A stretch of 10,708 nucleotides of DNA from an uncultured Clostridia bacterium (GTDB lineage Bacteria; Bacillota; Clostridia; Lachnospirales; CAMVHY01): contig CAMKTI010000057.1 of NCBI GenBank assembly GCA_946415665.1, positions 1-10,708 of the forward strand. The letters run 5' to 3'. Both the position numbers and the translations under genes were made by a program. Below, in pieces: positions 1 through 7,340 of this stretch. The stretch's first letter is position 1, and each line of letters starts with the position of its first letter. The notes beneath the pieces were generated by a model. It was not told the DNA's origin and did no database searches. It worked only from the letters and a program-made list of their open reading frames with translations.

Positions 1-132
1 TCGCTATTTCATTATTTATTTACGATGATTTTTTTTGATATCTAAATAAATTTAGGTGGCTAAATTAATATTTTTGCTCTCGTAAAATTTATTCCAATGT
101 TTCGCATTGATTTGATTTACTAATTTGCTGAT

Positions 133-2679
133 TTAATGATTATAAATTTTGCTTTCGTTGTGAATAGTTAATATTTTTGGTGATTTATTATCTGTTTCTA
201 AATCAAAATTTTTTCTTTCTTCGTAAATTTGATCGGTGTAAATTTGATCGGTACTTATCCCACAACATTTAAAATATAAATTACAAATCCAATTAGCGAT
301 TTTGTCATGAAAAAATGTGCTAACAAAAAGTCCTATAGTTCCAAAAACCAATAAAATAATACCAAGAATTTGCATGTATCCAAATAAAGTTAATAACAAT
401 CCTATAACAATAAGCAAAAGTTCTAAAATAATTGATACCCACTTTTTAGAAAACGTCTTTTCGGTCATAGGTTCTAGTTCTGGTTCTAGTAGCAATTTGT
501 ACCCTAAATTTTCGCCGTTAAATATATCATTACGAAAATCGCATTCGTAAAGATCTGGTTTTGCGGAATTTATAGAATTTACTGTATATGTGTTTGTATA
601 ACTTTCTGCGATGCTTCCCGTATTTATAAATGTTTTGTTAACATATGAAGTCTTGTTTTTATAGTTGTATCCAGCACTTTGCAATATATCTATCCCAATA
701 ATCCGTGAATGAAACACCACAAATTCATGTTTTTGCTTTCGTACCGCGTCATGACCGACAACTTGCTTGCTGTCTGGAATAATAATGCTTTCAGGCAGCT
801 CAAAGAATCTTTGCCAATTCAAACAATTTAGCGAATATTTGCCGTATTTTTCTTCATCAACAATTCTTAAAACTGACTTCAAACAATCAGGAGCATAAGC
901 GAAACCACCAAAAAAATCTGAAAAAGCCAAGTAAGCATTAGACAACATAAATTTTAGAGGAACTTCGTAATTATAATTAGAAATACTATCCAAACACAAG
1001 TCCAATTTTTCATCTATTGAAGCTGCAATCGGATATACAAGCGTATCCATCGCCAAATATCTTAACTCAAAAAAATCTTTGTCAGAAAGTATGTTTTTTA
1101 AATCATCATAAAACTGCTTTCCCTCTGTTAAAACTTTTTTATTTTGAAATATTGCTACTTCATGCTGTTCTAATTTTTCTTGGATAGTCAAAGAATTATT
1201 GTCTACTTTTTGTAAAACACCGACGTATTTATTTGAATTTTTAACGGTTTCATATCTTTTTGCAAGCAATTGCAATATTTTTTTACCGTAATTATTTATT
1301 TTGTTTCCATAAGTTTCTCTTGTTGACTGAACAAATTCGTTTTTATTACTATCATTGTTTATCCAAACTTCATTGTTTATATTTTTCAAAAGGTCTTCGA
1401 GTTGAAAAATTTGTCGCATTATAAGATAACAATCGGTTTTAATAATATAAGTATGTGAAAAAGAAAAAAATTCATTATCGGCATTCGATGCAATGACATG
1501 ACCGGAAACCAGTTGCCCCTCTGCCATCATTTTTTTTGCTAAATCATTTGCATAACGACTATTTTCCGCATTGCACACAACATTGATTTGCTTGAAATCT
1601 GCTTTCCACAAACAATCACTTTCATGGTTTCCGCTTATTGCAACAAAACAATCTTTATTATTTTTAAAATGTTCATCATCAGATTCAGATATTCTTTTTT
1701 GTATATTTGATATCATGCACAGAATTTCGCAACTACCATCACCTTTGTCAATATAATCTCCAAGCAATATAACTTTTTGTTTTTCAGGATTAAAATCTTT
1801 ATTAAATTCAAAATCATGAACCAAAGCTACTTTTTGTTGTTTTGATATACGAAAAAACTGTGCTAAAAATTTATGCATCGCTGTACAAACGATGTCATCT
1901 AACACATCGTAAAATTTTGCTTTACCAAAATAATCACAAAGCCTCCCTTGTTTCTGTTGGTCGCTTGTCTTTATATCTACAAGTATATCAACCACTCGAT
2001 TTATATCAAATTCAATCGAAATCGACTTGGTATTTTTATCTTTAAAAATTTCTTTTTTAAAAGTTTCTTGTCCACCATTTATTGTAATTTTAACTTTTTC
2101 GTCTTGGACAACTTCGCAATCACACGAATCACATTTTAATTTTTTTTGTAGATGCGTTGCTATTCCACAAATAATAATTTTTTTAACTTTCTCTTTTACT
2201 TTTATTTGATGATCCTTATTTTTTTTCTCTAGCTTGTTTTTAATTTCAGATATGTTTGCTTTGATTTTATCTACTGTGCCGGTAAATAATACTTCTCCAT
2301 CTGTAACATCCATAACTGAAATTACATCTTTTTTCCAAGTTACTAACTCTGATATTACGCCAGCTTGAAAAGAACGCCTATCACCATGATAATCCGTTCC
2401 AGGCATAACAATACGATCCGTTGAATTATCTGCGATTTGATTGCTTTCTGAATTTACTTTTAGTGTGTTACTTTTTTCATATTTATTTACTTCTTCATAA
2501 ACATGATAAATACTATCGAGTGTTTTTTTTGCGTTATCGATTTTTTCACAGTCTGCTTTATTACCGTCATCAGTATTAACGCAAAAGTTAAAAAAAGTCG
2601 CATTGTCTTTTATTAAATTTAACATCTCAAATTTACTTTCACTTGAACCACCTATTTTAAAATCATTATTTTCTTTCAT
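133..2679 (-). CDS. PPP-like metallophosphoesterase with large inserts and a C-terminal membrane hairpin
   Basis: An 848-residue protein that carries the full set of calcineurin-like/PPP phosphatase metal-binding motifs in order: DYHGD (residues 96-100), GDYIDKG (307-313), GNHES (350-354), a histidine in FSFSHT (H409) and VVGHDAV (H643), followed by RIIGIDI and INTGSIAES. By family knowledge it should bind two metal ions and hydrolyse phosphoesters; the substrate cannot be told. The first two motifs are about 210 residues apart, where PPP enzymes usually have some 30, and another insert of about 230 residues separates H409 from H643. The first insert is lysine-rich with a small Cys cluster (C183, C186, C188). 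There is no N-terminal signal peptide. Two hydrophobic segments (about 746-767 and 770-790) near the C-terminus suggest a membrane hairpin with a polar tail of about 58 residues. The start is ATG with a GGGG ribosome site about 12 nt upstream; the stop is TAA. It has its own promoter and no partner gene. The PPP-like call is good; the role is unknown. Confidence 0.8.
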   Translation of the reverse strand: MKENNDFKIGGSSESKFEMLNLIKDNATFFNFCVNTDDGNKADCEKIDNAKKTLDSIYHVYEEVNKYEKSNTLKVNSESNQIADNSTDRIVMPGTDYHGDRRSFQAGVISELVTWKKDVISVMDVTDGEVLFTGTVDKIKANISEIKNKLEKKNKDHQIKVKEKVKKIIICGIATHLQKKLKCDSCDCEVVQDEKVKITINGGQETFKKEIFKDKNTKSISIEFDINRVVDILVDIKTSDQQKQGRLCDYFGKAKFYDVLDDIVCTAMHKFLAQFFRISKQQKVALVHDFEFNKDFNPEKQKVILLGDYIDKGDGSCEILCMISNIQKRISESDDEHFKNNKDCFVAISGNHESDCLWKADFKQINVVCNAENSRYANDLAKKMMAEGQLVSGHVIASNADNEFFSFSHTYIIKTDCYLIMRQIFQLEDLLKNINNEVWINNDSNKNEFVQSTRETYGNKINNYGKKILQLLAKRYETVKNSNKYVGVLQKVDNNSLTIQEKLEQHEVAIFQNKKVLTEGKQFYDDLKNILSDKDFFELRYLAMDTLVYPIAASIDEKLDLCLDSISNYNYEVPLKFMLSNAYLAFSDFFGGFAYAPDCLKSVLRIVDEEKYGKYSLNCLNWQRFFELPESIIIPDSKQVVGHDAVRKQKHEFVVFHSRIIGIDILQSAGYNYKNKTSYVNKTFINTGSIAESYTNTYTVNSINSAKPDLYECDFRNDIFNGENLGYKLLLEPELEPMTEKTFSKKWVSIILELLLIVIGLLLTLFGYMQILGIILLVFGTIGLFVSTFFHDKIANWICNLYFKCCGISTDQIYTDQIYEERKNFDLETDNKSPKILTIHNESKIYNH
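223..252 (-). repeat. Exact 15-bp tandem duplication inside the phosphatase tail
   Basis: Two perfect copies of a 15-bp unit (223-237 and 238-252) lie in frame in the phosphatase gene. They give TDQIY twice in a row at residues 810-819, in the polar tail after the membrane hairpin. It looks like a recent slippage event that keeps the frame. Confidence 0.9.
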
Positions 2680-2717
2680 TTTTAATCACAACCCCAAATA
2701 TTTTTTGTATGAGATTA

Positions 2718-2746
2718 ATTTTAACAAATATTTTTCATCAAATCAA
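2718..2746 (-). promoter_or_regulatory. Predicted vegetative promoter of the phosphatase gene
   Basis: On the minus strand, TTGATT (2746-2741) and TAAAAT (2723-2718) are separated by exactly 17 nt, with a TGT extended -10 just before the -10. Transcription would begin near 2711, giving a leader of about 30 nt. This fits a sigma-A-type promoter. An upstream TATAAT at 2837-2842 lacks a good -35 and is less likely. Confidence 0.55.
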
Positions 2747-2924
2747 CTAAAAATAAAAATTTACTCCAACATAAATTTTTTAAAAATCAGTTTTGATTAT
2801 TTATGCTTACAAAATTTTTTTGTCTCTATAGTCTTTATTATAAAACTTAAAATACCGTTTGATAGTGTATTTAAAAATTAGCTTAGAATATTAATTTAAC
2901 ACAAAAAATCTATTTCAAATTTTT

Positions 2925-3617
2925 TTATCCAAATGAAAAACTATGATTGCCGATTTTTAAATTAACAGCTAAATTTTTTATCCAGCGATTATTTGCTTTT
3001 TCGTTATTCCAGTAATAAATTGCCCCGTTTGTTGGATCCCATCCGTTCATTGCATCGCGTGCTGCATTTAAACATGAATCCGAAGGTAATAAATTTATTT
3101 GTCCATCATAAACAGAATCAAATTGTCCGGTTTGATAAATTACTTCCGGAATTGTATTTGGAAAGCTAGAACTTTTTACGCGATTTAAAACAACGGCTCC
3201 AACCGCAACTTTTCCAATATAATTTTCTCCTCGCGCCTCACCATTTATTAAACATGCCAACAACCAAATATTATGTTCGCGATTCGACGAAACAAAAAAA
3301 TTCTTGTGATTTTCTTGCTGTGAAATTCCAAGCGCCTCAAAAGTTTGTGGCCCGACTATTCCATCCACTTTTAAATTATTTTTCTCTTGAAACTTTTTAA
3401 CTGCGTCATAAGTTTTATATCCAAAAATTCCATCTGGCTCATTTTCTAAATATCCCCAGCGATTTAATTTCTTTTGAATCTCAAAAACAATTTCTCCTGT
3501 CGCTCCCCAAGAATAATTCATACCAAAAACATTTTTATCAACCTCATATCCAAAAAAAAACATATCCATAATCAAAAAAAATATTATCGCCACACAAATA
3601 ATTTTTTTTCCACACAA
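2925..3617 (-). CDS. sleB: Spore cortex-lytic enzyme SleB (PG-binding domain plus hydrolase domain)
   Basis: A 230-residue secreted lytic transglycosylase predicted to depolymerise spore cortex peptidoglycan during germination. Residues 1-24 form a basic start and hydrophobic stretch (signal peptide or anchor). A peptidoglycan-binding repeat covers about 36-97, with WGYLENEPDGIFG and KVDGIVGPQTFEAL. The SleB/CwlJ hydrolase domain covers about 115-229, with INGEARGE holding the likely catalytic E127, then AVGAVVLNRV, SFPNTIPEVI and the closing NHSFSFG. The start is TTG, preceded by AGGA with an 8-nt spacer; the next in-frame Met (residue 17) would cut into the signal sequence. It begins 16 nt after the spoIIR stop and so is almost certainly cotranscribed. 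The Bacillus partner ypeB does not follow it. The protein is shorter than the Bacillus enzyme, mainly in the linker. Confidence 0.93.
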   Translation of the reverse strand: MCGKKIICVAIIFFLIMDMFFFGYEVDKNVFGMNYSWGATGEIVFEIQKKLNRWGYLENEPDGIFGYKTYDAVKKFQEKNNLKVDGIVGPQTFEALGISQQENHKNFFVSSNREHNIWLLACLINGEARGENYIGKVAVGAVVLNRVKSSSFPNTIPEVIYQTGQFDSVYDGQINLLPSDSCLNAARDAMNGWDPTNGAIYYWNNEKANNRWIKNLAVNLKIGNHSFSFG

Positions 3618-3633
3618 AATTAAATTCCTGCCT

Positions 3634-4320
3634 TTAATTTTTTTTTGCCAATTTATTATTTTTTAAACTAAAATTTTGCCATGCCTCAACAATTTTAAAT
3701 TTCACTTTTACATATTTTTTTTCGTTCTCACAATTAATTAATTTAAATTCATCATCGCTCAAAATATTTTTAAACTTACTCTTTAAATTTTTAGGCACAA
3801 CTTTTTTTGTCATGTCCATAAAACATAACGGCGGAAACATTACACACCACCAATTATGTCCACGCCCTTTTCCAATAATTATTTTTAGCGTCTCATATTT
3901 TCCGGGCAAAAATTTTATATCTCCATACTGCCTCGTTGGAAAATAATCATAAGCTAAACTAACTTTCGTTTTATATTCGCAGTTATTTTCTTTCAAAATT
4001 TTATCTGCTTCGATTTTTATTTCATCAAGATTTTTTTTTAAAATCTCTCGCGTTTCCGATTTGTTTTTTGCTTTTTTAAGCTCAGGCTCAAGTTTTTTTA
4101 AAATACCATCTCGGACTTTTAATTTTAGTTCCTGATCTGATTTTTTATCGCTATTCGCCAAAACATGAAATCTTATAATTTTATTTGCAATTAAATTTTG
4201 CGTTGCCTCACAATAATTTTTTCCCATGACGCACAAACAAAAACTAAATAAAAAACCTAAAACACACGAGATAAAAATTATTTTTTTATTATCAAGCCAT
4301 AAAACAAATTTTTTTATCAA
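3634..4320 (-). CDS. spoIIR: Stage II sporulation protein R (SpoIIR)
   Basis: A 228-residue protein matching SpoIIR. In the family this is made in the forespore and secreted into the space between the two membranes, where it triggers the protease SpoIIGA to activate pro-sigma-E in the mother cell. Visible signs are an N-terminal membrane segment or signal (about 13-32), IIRFHVLANSDKKSDQELK (48-66) followed by KVRDGIL, then FPTRQYGDIKFLPGKYE (127-143), IIIGKGRGHNWWCVMFPPLC (147-166) and the C-terminal VKFKIVEAW. The start is TTG: a GGGGG ribosome site lies about 8 nt upstream, and the first in-frame ATG (codon 32) would remove the signal segment. It is the first gene of a two-gene unit with sleB, lies behind a terminator and carries a candidate sigma-F promoter. 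A 9-A run inside the gene is in frame. Confidence 0.93.
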   Translation of the reverse strand: MIKKFVLWLDNKKIIFISCVLGFLFSFCLCVMGKNYCEATQNLIANKIIRFHVLANSDKKSDQELKLKVRDGILKKLEPELKKAKNKSETREILKKNLDEIKIEADKILKENNCEYKTKVSLAYDYFPTRQYGDIKFLPGKYETLKIIIGKGRGHNWWCVMFPPLCFMDMTKKVVPKNLKSKFKNILSDDEFKLINCENEKKYVKVKFKIVEAWQNFSLKNNKLAKKN

Positions 4321-4354
4321 ATTTTTTTGCCCCCAGAAAATTTAATTTCATGGG

Positions 4355-4384
4355 CATTATTAACAATTTTTTTGTCGCATATAC
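4355..4384 (-). promoter_or_regulatory. Candidate sigma-F (forespore) promoter of spoIIR-sleB
   Basis: On the minus strand, GTATA (4384-4380) is followed after 15 nt by GTTAATAATG (4364-4355). This matches the sigma-F pattern GYATA-N15-GGnnAnnnT except for T in place of the second G. Transcription would start near 4348, giving a leader of about 27 nt holding the GGGGG ribosome site. spoIIR is a known sigma-F target in Bacillus, so both position and sequence fit. Confidence 0.55.
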
Positions 4385-4414
4385 AAAACAGTTTTTTTAA
4401 TAAACTTAACAGCA

Positions 4415-4456
4415 CACAAAAAAAGCCAAAAACAAGAATAAACTTATTTTTGACTT
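4415..4456 (-). terminator. Rho-independent terminator after tmk
   Basis: Read on the minus strand, AAGTCAAAAATAAG and CTTGTTTTTGGCTT form a 14-bp stem with two G-U pairs around the 6-nt loop TTTATT. A run of seven T follows. It begins 34 nt past the tmk stop and separates recA-tmk from spoIIR-sleB. Confidence 0.75.
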
Positions 4457-4489
4457 CTCAAACCAACAACTAAAAAACAAAAAATATCA

Positions 4490-5125
4490 TTACGCAAATA
4501 ACTTATTTAAAATCATTTCATGTATCTCATCACATTTTAAATTTCCATCAATAAAAACCGCTCTATTTTTATTTTCTTCTTCGCAAAATATTTTTTTATA
4601 GCCCGAATAAACTTTTTGATAAAAATCCAGCCCTTCAGTTTCAAATCTATCAAGATTTTTATTTTTTCTTTTAAAAATAATCTCGGGTGTCACATCCAAA
4701 AAAAATGTCAAATCCGGTTTAATATTATCCGTAGCAAAATCATTCATTTGCTTAACAAAATTTTCACCCAAATTTCTTGCAATTCCCTGATAAGCAACGC
4801 TCGAATCAATAAACCTGTCACATACAATCAAAATTTCTTTTTGCAACGCAGGAATAATTTTCTCGCGCATTAACTGTGCTCGCGCCGCCATAAACAAAAA
4901 TAATTCTGCCTTTGCATCCATAAAATTATTTCCATTATCTTTTAAAATTATTCTTATTTTCTCGCCAATCAAACTCGAACCCGGTTCACGTATAACTAAA
5001 AAATTTATTTTTTCACACTCACAATATTTTGCCAATAAATTAATTTGCGTCGTTTTTCCTGATCCGTCTAAACCTTCGAAACTAATAAAATTTATTTTTT
5101 TATGCCTTTTTGCCATCGCTGTCAT
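4490..5125 (-). CDS. tmk: Thymidylate kinase (dTMP kinase)
   Basis: A cytosolic kinase that phosphorylates dTMP to dTDP with ATP, an essential step in dTTP synthesis. The chosen start gives 211 residues, the usual family length. The P-loop EGLDGSGKTTQ is at 17-27, the REPG motif at 46-49 (substrate site), the CDRFIDSSVAYQG segment at 102-114 has the DR(F/Y) motif, and the lid region RKNKNLDRFE is at 153-162. ATG at 5125 is chosen because GGTGGA sits 7 nt upstream. A GTG at 5137 would add four residues but has no ribosome site; ATG at 5116 is possible but lies too far from GGTGGA. The gene overlaps the 3' end of recA by 26 nt in another frame, so translation is probably coupled. The terminator at 4415-4456 closes the unit. 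Confidence 0.95.
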   Translation of the reverse strand: MTAMAKRHKKINFISFEGLDGSGKTTQINLLAKYCECEKINFLVIREPGSSLIGEKIRIILKDNGNNFMDAKAELFLFMAARAQLMREKIIPALQKEILIVCDRFIDSSVAYQGIARNLGENFVKQMNDFATDNIKPDLTFFLDVTPEIIFKRKNKNLDRFETEGLDFYQKVYSGYKKIFCEEENKNRAVFIDGNLKCDEIHEMILNKLFA

Positions 5126-6167
5126 TTTTATTTCCACCGGATTTATTTTTTTTATTTATTTCGGATTGTTCTTTATCTAAATTATATTTTTTCCTTATTT
5201 CATGCGAAATTTTTTCAAATATATCTGGATGCTCTTTTAAAAATATTTTTGCGTTTTCTTTTCCTTGTCCAATTTTTTCGCCACCATATGAATACCAAGC
5301 ACCACTTTTATTTATTAAATCCAAATTTACTGCCAAATCTAAAACATCACTTTCACGAGAAATTCCCTCGCCATAAATAATATCAAATTCACAAGTTTTA
5401 AATGGTGGAGCAACTTTATTTTTTACGATTTTTACTTTCGTTCTATTGCCATAAATTTCTTCGCCACTTTTAATCGCATCGGCTTTTCTTATATCTATTC
5501 TAACCGATGCATAAAATTTCAATGCGCGACCTCCTGTTGTAGTTTCAGGATTGCCATATACAACACCGATTTTTTGTCTTAACTGGTTTATAAAAATCAC
5601 GATCGCATTTGACTTATTAGTAACGCCAGTTAATTTTCGCAAACCTTGAGACATTAAACGCGCTTGCAATCCCATATGAGAATCACCCATCGCACCATCG
5701 ATTTCTGCTTTTGGAACAAGTGCTGCAACAGAATCAATAATTACAATATCTATTGCGTTTGATTTTAACATCGATTCCGCAATTTCCAGTGCTTGTTCTC
5801 CATTGTCAGGTTGCGAAATATATAAATCATTTATATCAACCCCAAGTTTTTCTGCATAAACCGGATCAAGTGCGTGTTCTGCGTCTATATAACTTGCGAT
5901 TCCTCCGTTTTTCTGTACCTGCGCAACACAATTTAAAGCAAGAGTAGTTTTTCCTGAAGACTCAGGTCCATAAATTTCTATAATGCGTCCTCTTGGCAAT
6001 CCTCCCACTCCTAAACTTATGTCCAAACTTAATAAACCAGTCGATATAACGTCAACTTTTCCGTTGTTAGCTTGGCCAAATTTCATAACTGCTCCGGCTC
6101 CAAATTGTTTTTTTATTAAATTTAGAGCATTATCCAGAGCTTCTTTTCTTTCTTCATTATCCGACAT
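5100..6167 (-). CDS. recA: RecA recombinase
   Basis: A 355-residue DNA-dependent ATPase that forms filaments on single-stranded DNA and drives strand exchange and SOS co-protease activity. It has an N-terminal oligomerisation helix, Walker A GPESSGKT (67-74), the catalytic glutamate in DAEHALDP (E97), Walker B IVIIDSVAAL (D145), the sensor and loop region INQLRQKIGVVYGNPETTTG (193-212), and the C-terminal KIGQGKENA with a charged Lys/Asn/Asp tail. Length and all key residues are normal. The ATG start has GGGGGA about 9 nt upstream. It is first in a two-gene unit with tmk and has its own promoter. I see no GAAC-N4-GTTC LexA box upstream, so SOS control is not evident from the sequence. Confidence 0.98.
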   Translation of the reverse strand: MSDNEERKEALDNALNLIKKQFGAGAVMKFGQANNGKVDVISTGLLSLDISLGVGGLPRGRIIEIYGPESSGKTTLALNCVAQVQKNGGIASYIDAEHALDPVYAEKLGVDINDLYISQPDNGEQALEIAESMLKSNAIDIVIIDSVAALVPKAEIDGAMGDSHMGLQARLMSQGLRKLTGVTNKSNAIVIFINQLRQKIGVVYGNPETTTGGRALKFYASVRIDIRKADAIKSGEEIYGNRTKVKIVKNKVAPPFKTCEFDIIYGEGISRESDVLDLAVNLDLINKSGAWYSYGGEKIGQGKENAKIFLKEHPDIFEKISHEIRKKYNLDKEQSEINKKNKSGGNKNDSDGKKA

Positions 6168-6212
6168 TTATATTATCCCCCAAATAAAAAAAATTTTTTT
6201 CATTAAGACGGC

Positions 6213-6242
6213 ATTATAGCATAAAAAAACATCTTTTAGTAA
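6213..6242 (-). promoter_or_regulatory. Predicted extended -10 promoter of recA-tmk
   Basis: On the minus strand, TGCTATAAT (6221-6213) is a perfect extended -10. The -35 TTACTA (6242-6237) is weak and sits 18 nt away. Transcription from about 6206 gives a leader of about 39 nt that includes the GGGGGA ribosome site. Confidence 0.6.
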
Positions 6243-6373
6243 AAAAATTATTTTTTTAAAATACGCCATGAAGATATAAAAAAAACTTGATAACCCAATT
6301 AAAAAATATTTTTTTAGATTCCATAGTTTTATTTTTATTTCTTTAACATACACACAAAATTATTTTTGCCCAT

Positions 6374-6413
6374 AAAAAAACTCTCGATTGGATTTTTATC
6401 CAAACCGAGAGTT
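6374..6413 (-). terminator. Rho-independent terminator after the LRR-SLH gene
   Basis: A long hairpin: AACTCTCGG and TTGGAT on one arm (minus strand) pair with ATCCAA and CGAGAGTT on the other around an AAAA loop, with only a small internal mismatch. Seven T follow on the minus strand. It starts 15 nt after the TAA stop of the SLH part and isolates recA from it. Confidence 0.9.
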
Positions 6414-6427
6414 CTTTTACAAAAAAA

Positions 6428-7330
6428 TTACGCTGATGCATCCATTAAAAATTGATATGCCCAATAATTTTTACTTAAATCTAAATATACCTTTTTCCCA
6501 AAACTATTTTTTCTATTGGACGCATAAAAAATTATTTTTATAGCTTCGGCACGAGTAATATTTTTATCTGCCCTAAAAGTTTTATCTTCGTATCCATTAA
6601 TAATACCATTCGATGCTAATTGTTTTATTGACTCAGCAAATTTGCCAAATTTATCTGCGTCAACAAAATTATAAAATGAATTCCCATAATCATATTTCTT
6701 GGATTTTTCCGTGTCATAAAATTTCAACACGTTAAACCAAATTTCAGCAACTTCACCACGCGTTATATTTTCATTTGGCCTAAAATTATTATCCTCTGCA
6801 AAAACTATATTTTTATCTAACAAATAAGCAACACAAGTTCCATACCAATCAGAAATTTTTACATCATTCAGATTTTTAATCTTATCCATATTTATTTTTT
6901 CTTTACCGTCACACATCAATTTATAAATTATATTTACAAATTCCGCACGCGTCATATTATTTCCAGGTTTTATTTGTCCATCCGGATAACCTGACAAATA
7001 TTTTTGTACTTTAAAACGTTCTGGTAATTTTATTCTTTTTAGCGTTTTATTCAAATCATTATTTTTAGCAACACAATTATTTTGACAAACAATACATGAA
7101 GATCCATTCGCCGAAGATTCTATTGTCCGCCAAGAAACCGAACTGCCTTTTTTTGTTTTACTGTCAGTGTCAACAATTTTTACTTCAATATATCTTTTGC
7201 CATTTGCATTATAAAAAACATCTTTATATCTTTCCCCACCATTAACTTTTTGATAAACCTTATAGACTCCAACTTTTACTTCTTTGGGAATTTCATCTCT
7301 CCAATTTATTCCATCAATGCTATATTCCAT
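6428..7330 (-). CDS. SLH-domain C-terminal part of a frameshifted surface protein
   Basis: This frame holds the cell-wall anchor of the protein that begins at 9104. Residues 1-54 are the second half of an Ig-like module (EYSIDGINW, GVYKVYQKVNGGERY), so the frame has no natural protein start. A linker with three Cys (79, 82, 86) follows, then three SLH repeats: LSGYPDGQIKPGNNMTRAE (about 112-130), NNFRPNENITRGE (181-193) and INGYEDKTFRADKNITRAEA (244-263). The C-terminus VYLDLSKNYWAYQFLMDASA resembles the opening of another SLH unit. SLH domains bind pyruvylated secondary cell-wall polymer. The frame is open upstream to the 11-A run at 7344-7354, where reading DGVK continues the module. ATG at 7330 has GGAG 5 nt before it, so reinitiation is possible, but the product would lack a signal peptide. 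A strong terminator follows. Confidence 0.85.
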   Translation of the reverse strand: MEYSIDGINWRDEIPKEVKVGVYKVYQKVNGGERYKDVFYNANGKRYIEVKIVDTDSKTKKGSSVSWRTIESSANGSSCIVCQNNCVAKNNDLNKTLKRIKLPERFKVQKYLSGYPDGQIKPGNNMTRAEFVNIIYKLMCDGKEKINMDKIKNLNDVKISDWYGTCVAYLLDKNIVFAEDNNFRPNENITRGEVAEIWFNVLKFYDTEKSKKYDYGNSFYNFVDADKFGKFAESIKQLASNGIINGYEDKTFRADKNITRAEAIKIIFYASNRKNSFGKKVYLDLSKNYWAYQFLMDASA

Positions 7331-7340
7331 TTTTACTCCA

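Noticed and set aside
49..66. Perfect 7-bp hairpin AATTTAG-GTGG-CTAAATT after the phosphatase gene
   Set aside because: The stem is almost all A/T and no T run follows on the minus strand, so it is not a convincing terminator for that gene.
2785..2798. Short inverted repeat AATCA-GTTT-TGATT downstream of sleB
   Set aside because: Five weak pairs far from the sleB stop; expected by chance in DNA this rich in A and T.
5126..5137. GTG at 5137 as the tmk start
   Set aside because: No ribosome site precedes it, while ATG at 5125 has GGTGGA at the right distance.
6168..6353. Open frame of 61 codons upstream of recA on the minus strand
   Set aside because: It is low-complexity Lys/Phe/Ile sequence across the recA promoter with no ribosome site or family likeness.
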